From Desulfomicrobium sp. ZS1 (GTDB taxonomy: Bacteria; Desulfobacterota; Desulfovibrionia; Desulfovibrionales; Desulfomicrobiaceae): a DNA stretch of 64,000 bases. Numbering within the stretch: position 1 is the stretch's first letter; each line of letters begins with the position of its first letter. The notes under the pieces were generated by a model, which was not told the origin of the DNA, did no database searches, and saw only the letters and a program-made list of their open reading frames with translations. The DNA lies in NCBI RefSeq assembly GCF_024204645.1, contig NZ_CP100351.1, positions 744,001 to 808,000 on the forward strand. Direction: 5' to 3'. A program made the translations under genes and the position numbers. Of this stretch, positions 17,392-26,059 are shown in pieces.

Positions 17392-18166
17392 CGGCTTCCT
17401 TGATGAGAAACGTGTAGCCCTGCAGCTCCAGGGATTCGTCGGTCTCGGGAACACGGCCGAGCTGTTCGCTGATATAACCGCCCACAGTTTCGACCTGCTC
17501 GGATTCCAGCAGGATGCCGCATTCCTCGTGCAAGTCCTCGAGGATGGTCCGTCCGGAAACGAGGAACGAACCGTCGTCTATGGGCTGGATGTCCTCGGGG
17601 CGTATGGGATCGTATTCATCCTCGATGTCGCCGACGATTTCTTCCAGAACGTCTTCCAGCGTGACCAGGCCCGCCGTTCCACCGTACTCGTCCAGTACAA
17701 TGGCCATGTGCTGTTTGTTGCTCTGGAAATCAAGCAGGATGTTTTTGACGTTCTTGGTTTCCGGGATGAAATATGGCGGCCGCAGGACGGAAGCTAGGTC
17801 CGTCGGGGCCTCTTCGTCGCCGACAAAAAAGCGCAGCAACTCTTTGCAGTGCAGTACGCCTACGATCTGGTCCTTGGTTTCCTTGTAGATAGGCAGTCGT
17901 GAGTGCCCGCTTTCAAAGAATTTTCTGGCGACTTCCGTGATTGTTTCGTCGATTTCGGCACAGACGATGTCTGTACGGGGAATCATGATTTCGTATGCTT
18001 GTTTGTCATCAAGCTGCAGGACGTTTAAAAGCATGGACATTTCGTCGTTCTGCAGTTCACCGCCGTCTTTGGCCTCTTGTATGGCTTCTTCCAGATGGCA
18101 TTCGCCTCTGCGTGAAAAAAAGCGTCGAAGTGTGGTCCAAAGTCGACTGTCAGGGCCCTCGTCCAT
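17345..18166 (-). CDS. corC: CorC/TlyC-type CBS-domain protein
   Basis: About 273 residues. A short N-terminal helix region is followed by a pair of CBS domains (starting near IMIPRTDIVC, with HSRLPIYKETKDQIVGVLH and the DEYGGTAGLVTLEDVLEEIVG end). The C-terminal CorC_HlyC domain contains the GGYISEQLGRVP motif. There is no membrane domain, matching the soluble CorC subtype involved in magnesium or cobalt efflux control. ATG 18166 has GGAGG about 11 bp upstream; a TTG at 18184 is an alternative start. The next gene is lnt, as in enterobacteria. Confidence 0.87.
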   Translation of the reverse strand: MDEGPDSRLWTTLRRFFSRRGECHLEEAIQEAKDGGELQNDEMSMLLNVLQLDDKQAYEIMIPRTDIVCAEIDETITEVARKFFESGHSRLPIYKETKDQIVGVLHCKELLRFFVGDEEAPTDLASVLRPPYFIPETKNVKNILLDFQSNKQHMAIVLDEYGGTAGLVTLEDVLEEIVGDIEDEYDPIRPEDIQPIDDGSFLVSGRTILEDLHEECGILLESEQVETVGGYISEQLGRVPETDESLELQGYTFLIKEADVKQIQWVIVSKPAS

Positions 18167-18217
18167 AGATACGTTGTCCTCCAAAGGAAGGGTTACAGGT
18201 TAAAAACGCATGCTCAT

Positions 18218-19261
18218 CTAAACAATTTCCCGTTCCCGGTAAAGCTCCAGATGGCGCTTGAAAACCCAGGTCACCAGATCATCGATGCCGCGTTCGGGAT
18301 CGATCTTGACCCAGTCGATGGTTTCCGAGCCGTCGGTCGAGCAGCATTCCACGAATTCGTAGCCAAGCATCATGACCCCCAAGGCTGGGTCCTGGACCTT
18401 GGTGCGCAGCCTGGCCGCCATGAAGTACGGCGGAAATTCCATGTCGTCTGTCTGTTCAAGCTCCAGGCGCATGAACAGGACCGGATTTTTGGCCACGAAA
18501 TCATCCAGGCCGTCATAGAGGTGCGGGTCAAAGGATAGTTTGATGCCTCCGCCGGAAAGGTCAAGCACCTTTAATTTGCTGGGGTCTTCACGGACGTAGA
18601 CGGCCAGCGGGTCGGGCCAGTTTTTCGGGTCGGTTTCAAAATGAAAGCTCCCGTCCTCGGTTGCCGGCCAGATGCGAAAATCTTTAATGTCCTTGGGGGG
18701 CAGTTCCAGCCGCAGATGCTTGCGTTTCTGGCCAAGTTCGACCTTGGAGGGGATGCCGAGGATAACATAGGAGATGTCTCCTTTGTTCCATACGCCGGCC
18801 ACCTGGGAAACGAAAGTATAGTAATAGGGCTGCTTGTTTTCGCGGGGGATGCGGAAATAGCAGACCATGAGTTTGCCTGCCCAGGCATCGGAGGGGCTCA
18901 CCCCGATGGGCATCTCCAGGGTGATTCCCGTGTCCGCCAGTTCGAAAAGCGTGCACGAAATGGTCTGGCGGGAGGTGGTTATGGGGTGAAAACTCATGTC
19001 GATGCGACTGCGCAGGACCATGGCCTGTTCCAGAATGGAGGAGATGTCCCTGGGCACGACGGTGGCTCCGGACTGCCGGTTCCAGGGCGCCCCCCCTCCA
19101 AAGCGTTTCCAGATGAGATAGGCAAGAATGACCGCCCCGACGAGAACCGCCGTGGTCACGATGTGGCTTTCTTCAGGCTGGTGTCCGCCGGGATTGAAAA
19201 AGGTCAGGGATATCTGCCGTAGCGGATTTTCTGAGGCCTGAAATGAAAACAGGTCGATCAT
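18218..19261 (-). CDS. Membrane-anchored PilZ domain protein (c-di-GMP receptor)
   Basis: 347 residues. One membrane segment (IVTTAVLVGAVILAYLIW, about 34-51) is followed by a cytoplasmic part with a YcgR-like N-terminal domain (about 75-175). The PilZ motifs are RxxxR at Arg180-Arg184 (RKHLR) and DxSxxG at 234-239 (DLSGGG). These bind c-di-GMP in known PilZ proteins. The gene is first in the long minus-strand block that also encodes a diguanylate cyclase. A role in motility or surface behaviour is inferred from the family only. Confidence 0.82.
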   Translation of the reverse strand: MIDLFSFQASENPLRQISLTFFNPGGHQPEESHIVTTAVLVGAVILAYLIWKRFGGGAPWNRQSGATVVPRDISSILEQAMVLRSRIDMSFHPITTSRQTISCTLFELADTGITLEMPIGVSPSDAWAGKLMVCYFRIPRENKQPYYYTFVSQVAGVWNKGDISYVILGIPSKVELGQKRKHLRLELPPKDIKDFRIWPATEDGSFHFETDPKNWPDPLAVYVREDPSKLKVLDLSGGGIKLSFDPHLYDGLDDFVAKNPVLFMRLELEQTDDMEFPPYFMAARLRTKVQDPALGVMMLGYEFVECCSTDGSETIDWVKIDPERGIDDLVTWVFKRHLELYREREIV

Positions 19262-19516
19262 CTTCTGTCTCGCTCAAGGTTGTTCCGGTCGGGTGAATGG
19301 CTGCCGCCACGCATGCAGGATTGCCCGGTGAGTGCTTCGCAGCGGCGAAAAAGGGGCCGTGTTTCGGCGCAACGCCGCGCGTCTCTTGTTTACGGTTGCG
19401 CAGGCCTTTTTGCATGTCCGGATATGGAAAAAAAAGCAAGAATTGAAGCAATCCGGTTCAGGAATCAAAGGGTTGTGCGCGGTTCACCACGAAAAGCGCA
19501 TGGGTTCGGGAGCAGC

Positions 19517-20395
19517 CTAGAGCAGGGCAGGCATTGCTCCGGGGGTGTTTTGGTCCAGCGCTCCGCACTCGAGCAGTTCGTCCAGTTCTTCGAGAAGCCT
19601 GCCTTTGTCCCGGGGGAGCCTGCCGGAAAGGGGCAGGATATTGGAGCTGTGATCGGCCCGGAACACCGTTCCGACAAGCTCAAGGCCCAGCAGGATGTCT
19701 CGCAGCTCGCGCACGGACTGCTCCTCCGTGAGTTGCCTGAAACGACCATCCGCGATGCTGCGCGCAAGCGCAGTGTCCTTGATGGGAATCAGACGCAGGC
19801 AGGACAGCAGGGCGGGCTGCATGGCGTTTAGCGCTTCGGCGGTCTGCCGGGCATGCTGCGCGGACAGTTCCTGCCCGCCGATGCCGATGAGCACCATGAC
19901 CGACACGGACAGGCCCGCGCTTTGGGCGCGGATGCAGCCCTCGGTCATTTCGCGGACGGTGCCGCCTTTGGCCATGCGGCGAAGAACCTCCGCTGAGCCA
20001 CTTTCAAGGCCGAGGTAGAGCGTGTGCAGGCCATTCTTGCGCAGTCGGGCCAGGTCCGCATCGCTTTTTCCCGCCAGGGCCTGCCCGGAGGCATAGCAGT
20101 TGACCCGTGCGAGTCTTGGAAAAGCCGTGCGTGCCTGCATCAGGATCATTTCCAGCAGCTCGGCGGGAAGGGCCAGCACATCACCATCGGCCAGGAAAAT
20201 CCGCCGTGCGTCCGGGTGCTGCGCGGCGGCCAGGGCGACGCGCCGGCTTATGGTCGCCGGGTCGTGCACGCGGTAGGGAACGCCCCTGTACATGGCGCAA
20301 AAAGCGCAGGAATTGTGCGGGCAGCCATCGGCCACCCGGATGAGCGCGCTGCCGGCTTCCGCCGGAGGGCGAAACATGGTGTGCGCGCCGGTCAT
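19517..20395 (-). CDS. Radical SAM protein with CX4CX2C cluster motif
   Basis: 292 residues. The iron-sulfur ligands are Cys25, Cys30 and Cys33 in DGCPHNSCAFCAMY, with four rather than three residues between the first two. The usual SAM-contact motifs follow (TLYLGLESGS, SVMVLIGIGG). This CX4CX2C variant occurs in a broad family of uncharacterised radical SAM enzymes. The start ATG overlaps the stop of the histidine kinase (ATGA), so the two are translationally coupled, although no functional connection is known. Downstream is a 255 bp gap up to the PilZ gene, in which I see only an imperfect inverted repeat. Confidence 0.82.
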   Translation of the reverse strand: MTGAHTMFRPPAEAGSALIRVADGCPHNSCAFCAMYRGVPYRVHDPATISRRVALAAAQHPDARRIFLADGDVLALPAELLEMILMQARTAFPRLARVNCYASGQALAGKSDADLARLRKNGLHTLYLGLESGSAEVLRRMAKGGTVREMTEGCIRAQSAGLSVSVMVLIGIGGQELSAQHARQTAEALNAMQPALLSCLRLIPIKDTALARSIADGRFRQLTEEQSVRELRDILLGLELVGTVFRADHSSNILPLSGRLPRDKGRLLEELDELLECGALDQNTPGAMPALL

Positions 20396-22275
20396 GTCTG
20401 CCGCAGTCCGGGTAGTGTGCGCAGAAACCGTTCCAAGTCCTGGCGGGAGATGGGCTTGGGCAGGTGCCCGTTCATGCCGGCGGCCATGAAGCGTTCGCTG
20501 TCGGAGGAGAATGCGTGGGCGGTCATGGCCGCGATGGGAGTCTCTCCGCCCTCGGATTCGGGCCAGGAGCGGATGATGCGGGTCGCTTCCAATCCGTCCA
20601 TTTCAGGCATCTGGATGTCCATGAGCACCAGGTCGAAAGATTCTCTGCGCATGAATTCAAGCACTTCCTGCCCGGTTGTGGCCAGGGTGGGCTCGTGGTT
20701 CATGGCTTCCAGAAATTTCATGGCGATAAGGCTGTTGACGGGGTTGTCTTCGGCCACAAGCACCTTCAAGGGGGACATGGGCAGCTCTTTTTCGGATTGG
20801 ATTGGCGGCTCGTGCTTGGGCGGGGGCTGCGTTGCGGGGTACAGCGGCAGGCAAACGGCAAAGAGCGAACCGCGCGGGCTCGATTCAAAGGCGAGGGACC
20901 CGCCCAGCAGTACGACAAGCTGCTGGGTGATGCTGAGGCCCAGGCCCGAGCCCTCGAATTTTCGGGTCTGGGTCGAGTCGGCCTGCGCAAAGGGCGCGAA
21001 CAGGCCGGTCTGGGCCTGGTCGGGAATGCCTACGCCCGTGTCCTCCACCTCGATGTAGATGCGGTGCGCGCCGGATCTGGCTGGAGTCAGGCTGGAAACG
21101 CGGATCTCGACCTTGCCCCGCAGGGTGAATTTGACCGCGTTGCCGATGAGGTTGGTCAGGATCTGCCGGATGCGCACGCTGTCTCCGAGCAGGAACGGGG
21201 GAACATTCCCGTCGACAGTGCTGCGCAGTGCCAGGCCCCGGTCCAGGACCACGGCCTGGAAGCTGTCCGCCAATTCTTCCATGAGCTCGCGGATGTCGAA
21301 AGGCTCTTCCACCACGGGCATGCGAGAGGCTTCCAGCCGGGAGAGGTCAAGAATGTCGTTCAGAAGACGTAGCAGGCTGCGGGAGGAGCGCATGGCCGTT
21401 TGCAGATATTTTTGAATGACTACCGGGTCGGAGTTGTCCATGGCCAGCTCAAGCATGCCCATGATTCCGTTCATGGGCGTGCGGATTTCATGGCTCATGT
21501 TGGCCAGGAATTGGGTCTTGGCCTGGGTCGCGCTTTCGGCCTGCTCTTTGGCCTGGGACAGCCGCGATTCGGCGATGCGTCTTTCTTCGACTTCCTCGCT
21601 CAGCTTGGTGAACGCATCTAGGAGCCCGCGTCGCATTTTTTCCAGTGACGCGGTGACCTGATCCAGCTCGTCGTCGCGGTATCTTTTGCAAAGCGCGATG
21701 GGTTGTTCCAGGTTGGCGGGGGAGATGTCGCGGACCCGGGCGGCCAGGGCGTGCAGATGCATGCCCACTTGGCGGTGGAAAAGAAAAAGCAGGGCCGAGG
21801 CCAGAAGCAGGGCGACAATGGCCTCGCCAAAAAGAATTTCCAGAAATTCGCGGCCGACCTGATTCCTGATCCCATCCAGCGAGGCCACAAGCACCAGTTT
21901 GCCCAGTTCATACGGCTGATCGTTGAAGGAAAAGGTAAGGTCGAATTCTCGTCGTATGGATTTTTTGGCGTCGACACGGCCCGCTGCGGCAATGGTCTTG
22001 CCGGATTGGACAATGGTTGCGTGCACGAAGTTCGGCCGTGCGACGAGTCCGTGCAGCTGGATGTCCAGCAACGTGGTGTCGAGTTGCCACAGGCTCGCAG
22101 AGATGCTTTTGAGGTCGCCGGAAGTCACCAGGTCCAGGGATTCGTGTACAGCGGCGATGTTGCTCTTGTATTTGAAATGGAGCTGGACGGCGGCCAGGAT
22201 TGTGCTGGCTACCAGACTCAAAAGTCCCATTGAGATGATCAGGCGCAGGCTGAGGCTGCGGCGGGTAGAAAACAT
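20392..22275 (-). CDS. Hybrid sensor histidine kinase/response regulator
   Basis: 627 residues. Domain order: N-terminal membrane helix (about 11-31), a periplasmic sensor region (about 32-145), a second membrane helix (about 150-168), a HAMP-like linker, a HisKA domain with phospho-His262 (NMSHEIRTPMNG), a HATPase domain (N box NLIGNAVKF near 377-388, G box DTGVGIP and GSGLGLSI), and a C-terminal receiver with Asp553 (LVLMDIQMPEMDG) and a conserved KP (LPKPIS). No HPt domain or output regulator is adjacent. ATG 22275 is preceded by AGGATTCGA. The signal sensed is unknown. Confidence 0.92.
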   Translation of the reverse strand: MFSTRRSLSLRLIISMGLLSLVASTILAAVQLHFKYKSNIAAVHESLDLVTSGDLKSISASLWQLDTTLLDIQLHGLVARPNFVHATIVQSGKTIAAAGRVDAKKSIRREFDLTFSFNDQPYELGKLVLVASLDGIRNQVGREFLEILFGEAIVALLLASALLFLFHRQVGMHLHALAARVRDISPANLEQPIALCKRYRDDELDQVTASLEKMRRGLLDAFTKLSEEVEERRIAESRLSQAKEQAESATQAKTQFLANMSHEIRTPMNGIMGMLELAMDNSDPVVIQKYLQTAMRSSRSLLRLLNDILDLSRLEASRMPVVEEPFDIRELMEELADSFQAVVLDRGLALRSTVDGNVPPFLLGDSVRIRQILTNLIGNAVKFTLRGKVEIRVSSLTPARSGAHRIYIEVEDTGVGIPDQAQTGLFAPFAQADSTQTRKFEGSGLGLSITQQLVVLLGGSLAFESSPRGSLFAVCLPLYPATQPPPKHEPPIQSEKELPMSPLKVLVAEDNPVNSLIAMKFLEAMNHEPTLATTGQEVLEFMRRESFDLVLMDIQMPEMDGLEATRIIRSWPESEGGETPIAAMTAHAFSSDSERFMAAGMNGHLPKPISRQDLERFLRTLPGLRQT

Positions 22276-22329
22276 TCGAATCCTTGAAGTAGTGCTCCAA
22301 CAGGTGGAAACATCGGCCTGACCGGGATG

Positions 22330-22378
22330 CGTCTCTTCAGAGACGATGCACGCTAGCGTTTCATGTTTTTTTTGACAA
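22330..22378 (-). promoter_or_regulatory. Candidate promoter and palindromic operator of the kinase/radical SAM operon
   Basis: Reading the minus strand, TTGTCA (22378-22373) and TAGCGT (22355-22350) are 17 bp apart. A near-perfect palindrome, CGTCTCT-TC-AGAGACG (22330-22345), lies where transcription would begin, which suits a repressor site. Pattern evidence only. Confidence 0.35.
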
Positions 22379-22443
22379 GAGCGCAATTTTTGCCCTGCTC
22401 TCTCTTTTGCCAACAGGCCTGCGTGCTGGTAAGGCTGCTGGTC

Positions 22444-23925
22444 ATGAAACACGGCATGCGGCTTGGCGACTATCTCGACCTTGAATGGTTCCTGGAAAAG
22501 GACAGGATTCTGGCTCCCGGAGAAATCCTGGACCGGGATCGAAAAATCGGTCTGGCGGCCAAGGCCGTGCCTTTGAAGCTGTACGCCGCATACTGGCTGG
22601 AACATCGCCGGCGCGCGGACGCCGGGGGGCTGCCTTCGCGTTCGCTACGCTCGGTCCTGGTCGTGCTGCGCCTCGTGTTCGGGGTTGGCGGCCTGCTGGC
22701 GGGCATATCCCTGGTGCGTGCGCTGCTCCTGTATTCGGGCGTTCAGCCGGTCAATGTCTCCGTTTTTCTGCTGCTGGCGGTCTTTCCCCAGGCCGGGCTC
22801 AGCCTTCTTGCCGCCGGCCTGCTGGCGCTGCGAAAGTTGCGCCGGAACGAATCTCGTATCCCGCTGCGCTTCATGTTTGATCTTTTTTGGCGCAGACCGG
22901 CACGCCTTTCGCCCCAGGCCGGATTTGTCCGCGCTCTTTTTCTGCAGCGGGGCTGGCCGGCGCGGATGCTGGGCTGGGAGAGCCTGCGACTTATGCATCT
23001 GGGCGGCGTTTGCGTGGCTTTTGGCTCTGCGTCCGGGCTTGCGCTCAGTGTCGCGGTCACGGATCTGGCATTCGGCTGGCAGTCGACCCTGCAGGTCGGA
23101 GCGCAGGGCATGCATAGCTTGGTCTCGACTTTGTCCGCGCCGTGGTCCTGGCTGCCTGCGGCGTGGGGGTTGACGCCGACCCTGGTCCAGATCGAGGGCA
23201 GCCGCATCATCTTGAAGGATGGCATAGAGGCCCTTGCCAGCGCGGACCTCGTCGCCTGGTGGCCATTTTTGTGCATGTGTCTGCTGGTTTACGCCCTGCT
23301 GCCCAGATTTCTCTTGCTGGTGTCGGCCCACTGGATGCTGCGTCGCGTGGAGCAGCGGTTTGTCCATCCTGACCTTGGGCGCATCCTTGATCGCATGCAG
23401 GCGCCGCTGCTCGGCTCGGCCAGAGCAGGAGAGACCCCGTCCGCGCCCTTGCCCCTTGGCGTCAAGCCGGTCGCGGGCGCGGAGCAATCCGTCCTGCAGC
23501 CCCAGGGCAACGTCGGCTGCGTGCTGGTTTTGCCGCCGGAGCTTGTGGGCCGGATCGGAGATGATCTTCTCTTTGACCTGACCCAGCGGGTCTGTGGGTA
23601 TCCCGCAGGGCGCATCATTTCCGCCACCCTTGATCCGGATGATATCCGTCAGGTGCTGGACGACAGCGCCGGGCTGGACTGGGTCGGCGGGTTTGAGCGC
23701 TTCGTGGTGCTGGTCGAGGCCTGGCAGCCGCCCATCCGGGAGAATCTGCAGGCCCTTACGCTGCTTGGGCAGGCGGACGGGCGGCGTCTGATTCTTGTTT
23801 TTTGCGGGCGTCCGTTCGGCGGAAACTGGCTGACCGCCCCTGATGACGCCGAGCGGGAGGTCTGGACCGATGCCGTCGCGCGCCTGGCACCGCTGCGCGT
23901 CGATATTTTTGGAGCAAGCACATGA
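22444..23925 (+). CDS. DUF2868 integral membrane protein
   Basis: About 493 residues with at least four strongly hydrophobic stretches: near VLRLVFGVGGLLAGISLVRALLLY, VSVFLLLAVFPQAGLSLLAAGLLAL, LMHLGGVCVAFGSASGLALSVAV, and FLCMCLLVYALLPRFLLLVSAHW. These are followed by a soluble C-terminal part. The gene overlaps a DUF3482 GTPase gene by 4 bases; DUF2868 and DUF3482 proteins are known as a conserved gene pair of unknown function. I chose ATG 22444; ATG 22456 is also possible because no strong ribosome binding site is visible. Confidence 0.75.
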   Translation: MKHGMRLGDYLDLEWFLEKDRILAPGEILDRDRKIGLAAKAVPLKLYAAYWLEHRRRADAGGLPSRSLRSVLVVLRLVFGVGGLLAGISLVRALLLYSGVQPVNVSVFLLLAVFPQAGLSLLAAGLLALRKLRRNESRIPLRFMFDLFWRRPARLSPQAGFVRALFLQRGWPARMLGWESLRLMHLGGVCVAFGSASGLALSVAVTDLAFGWQSTLQVGAQGMHSLVSTLSAPWSWLPAAWGLTPTLVQIEGSRIILKDGIEALASADLVAWWPFLCMCLLVYALLPRFLLLVSAHWMLRRVEQRFVHPDLGRILDRMQAPLLGSARAGETPSAPLPLGVKPVAGAEQSVLQPQGNVGCVLVLPPELVGRIGDDLLFDLTQRVCGYPAGRIISATLDPDDIRQVLDDSAGLDWVGGFERFVVLVEAWQPPIRENLQALTLLGQADGRRLILVFCGRPFGGNWLTAPDDAEREVWTDAVARLAPLRVDIFGAST

Positions 23926-25328
23926 AGTCCATGCCTATTTTTGCCGTTATCGGTCATCCCAACGAAGGAAAATCCTCCGTGGTGGCCACCCTGGTCGAGA
24001 ATGACCAGATCCGCATCAGCCCTCGGCCGGGCGAGACCGTGGAGTCCATGACCTACCCGGTCAGCATCGACGGACAGGACGTCATCGCCTTCGTGGACAC
24101 CCCCGGTTTTCAGAACCCCGTGCAGACCCTGGGCTGGATGCGAAAATTCCGGGGGCCGGAAAACGAGGTCTTCGCGGCATTTCTGGCGGAATTCAGGGAC
24201 GATCCGGGCATGGCTCACGAGTGCGAATTGCTGGCTCCGGTGCGGGACGGGGCCGGGATCATCTATGTGCTCGACGCCTCACGGCCTCTGCGCCAGGTCG
24301 ATAAGGCCGAGATGGAGATTCTGCGTCTGACCGGCAGGCCGCGCATGGCCATCCTCAACTGCAAGACCGGCGAGGAGCAGTTTCTGGAGGAATGGAAGAC
24401 CGAGCTGCGCAAGCATTTCAACATGGTACGGACCTTCAACGCCTTGCGCGCGACCTTTGCCGAGCGCATGCGCCTGCTCGAAAGCCTGCGCGCGCTGGAA
24501 CAGGACTGGGAGGACGCGCTGGGGCTGGTGGTGGATGCCTTTGTGCGCGATTGGCAGCGCAGGAACGCGGAGTGCGCGGCCCTGGTCTGTGATTTCCTGC
24601 GACGGGTGCTCGGCATGGTCGAGACGGCGCAGCTTGCCGATCCAGAGCGCAGGTCCGAAGTGGAAGCCCGCCTGGTCACGCGTCTGGAGGAGAGGATCCG
24701 GCGGGAGGAGGAGCTGCTGCTCGAGCGGGTTTGCCTGCAGTTTCGCCATGACAGCCGCTCCTTTGTGCTGCCGCAGCAGTCGGTCCTGCGTCAGGATCTT
24801 TTTTCCCGCACCACCTGGACTGTTTTCGGCCTGAGCAAGGGCAAGCTCGTGGCCGCGGCCGTAGCCGCCGGGGGCGCGGCGGGAGTTGCGCTGGATCTGG
24901 CCACGCTGGGCAGCAGCCTGGGGCTTTTTGCCGCAGTGGGCGGAGCCACCGCCGGCCTCGCGGCCCTGCTACAGGGAGAGCGGCTGGTGCGTGGCAAGGT
25001 GCTGGGGCTGGGCATCGGGCGGCGCAGCGTGCAGGTCGGTCCGCTGGACACCGTGCAATGGATCTTTGTTCTGCTGGACCGTTTTCTGCTGCATTACTGG
25101 TACGTGATCCACTGGTCCCATGCCTGGCGGGGTGAGGATTTCGTGCCGGCGACCATCGACGAAGGCGGCAAGCAGGGCTTCAGCAGCACCTGGAGCAGGG
25201 AGGCGCGCGGCCTTTGCGCAGAGTTTTTCAAGGTCAGCACCGCAGGCGATGACTCCAGGGCCATGACTCTTGAAATGGACCTGCGCCGCTTTCTGGAAGA
25301 GGAGCTGGAACGGATGTCCAGGCTTTAG
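23922..25328 (+). CDS. DUF3482 GTPase-like protein
   Basis: 468 residues. The N-terminal domain is a TrmE-Era-EngA-like GTPase: G1 loop GHPNEGKS (11-18), G3 DTPGF, and a degenerate G4 at NCKTGEEQF in place of NKxD. A long helical region follows, then a hydrophobic Gly/Ala-rich segment (about residues 305-345) that may insert in or dimerise at the membrane. It overlaps its DUF2868 partner by ATGA, so equal synthesis of the two is likely. A membrane-remodelling or transport-control role is a guess from the architecture. Its stop overlaps the convergent rsmE stop by 4 bp. Confidence 0.8.
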   Translation: MKSMPIFAVIGHPNEGKSSVVATLVENDQIRISPRPGETVESMTYPVSIDGQDVIAFVDTPGFQNPVQTLGWMRKFRGPENEVFAAFLAEFRDDPGMAHECELLAPVRDGAGIIYVLDASRPLRQVDKAEMEILRLTGRPRMAILNCKTGEEQFLEEWKTELRKHFNMVRTFNALRATFAERMRLLESLRALEQDWEDALGLVVDAFVRDWQRRNAECAALVCDFLRRVLGMVETAQLADPERRSEVEARLVTRLEERIRREEELLLERVCLQFRHDSRSFVLPQQSVLRQDLFSRTTWTVFGLSKGKLVAAAVAAGGAAGVALDLATLGSSLGLFAAVGGATAGLAALLQGERLVRGKVLGLGIGRRSVQVGPLDTVQWIFVLLDRFLLHYWYVIHWSHAWRGEDFVPATIDEGGKQGFSSTWSREARGLCAEFFKVSTAGDDSRAMTLEMDLRRFLEEELERMSRL

Positions 25329-26059
25329 GGGGCTTGCCTGTGCTGCTGGGCGGCCCAGAGGTGCAGGGACAAGACCAGGACGGCGGCAGTCTCGAAGCGC
25401 AGGATGTTCGGACCAAGCCCCACCGGGGCAAAGCCGTGCTCCCGGAAAAGATCGGCTTCTTTGAGTTCCAGGCCGCCTTCCGGCCCCAGTACCGCGATGC
25501 TGCCCCTGGGATGGGCCAAGAGCGTGGGATCGACGAACCCGTTCTCTTCCTGTTCCCAGCACAGCACCTTGGATCCGAGATCAACGGCGGCGCTGATGAC
25601 GTCGGCGGGTCCTGCAAAGGTCCGGATTCGGGGCAGCCGGCTCGCGCCGCACTGCTTGGCCGCAGCCGTGAGCTGCCTTTCCCATCCGTCCTTGCCTTCT
25701 TGGGGTACTTCGCCCTGGGAGCGGACCGCCTGCCATAGCCAGACCTCCGCCGCGCCGAGTTCCACCGCTTTTTCCAGTAAAAAACCCCGCCGTAGCCCCT
25801 TGGACCAGCCCACGGCCAGGATCAGCGGGCAGGCCGGGGCGGGGGCTGTCTGCTCTGACAGGCGCTGGAGGCTGGCGCTTTTCTTGGACAGCTCCCTGAT
25901 GCAAAAAATTCCCCAACGCCCCCGGCCGTCAAAAAGACGAACCGTTTCCCCTGCCTTGGCGCGCAGCACGCGGGTCAGGTGGTGGAACTCTTCCCCTTCG
26001 AGGGAAAAAGGCTCCCGCCACAGGGCGGGAGCCAGATAAAAGGAATTGAGACGCGCCAC
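25325..26059 (-). CDS. rsmE: 16S rRNA m3U1498 methyltransferase
   Basis: Methylates U1498 of 16S rRNA. It is a SPOUT-fold protein of 244 residues. The N-terminal PUA-like domain contains EFHHLTRVLRAKAGE, and the C-terminal knot carries AVLGPEGGLELKEAD and LGPNILRFETAAV, both diagnostic. The GTG start at 26059 directly abuts the gcvT stop codon (26060-26062), so the two are translated from one message, an unusual functional pairing. The 3' end meets the DUF3482 gene. Confidence 0.92.
   Translation of the reverse strand: MARLNSFYLAPALWREPFSLEGEEFHHLTRVLRAKAGETVRLFDGRGRWGIFCIRELSKKSASLQRLSEQTAPAPACPLILAVGWSKGLRRGFLLEKAVELGAAEVWLWQAVRSQGEVPQEGKDGWERQLTAAAKQCGASRLPRIRTFAGPADVISAAVDLGSKVLCWEQEENGFVDPTLLAHPRGSIAVLGPEGGLELKEADLFREHGFAPVGLGPNILRFETAAVLVLSLHLWAAQQHRQAP

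Noticed and set aside
19367..19401. Inverted repeat GCGCAAC / GTTGCGC in the gap between the PilZ and radical SAM genes
   Set aside because: Seven-base arms with a 21-base loop and no adjacent T run on the minus strand; not convincing as a terminator or regulatory site.
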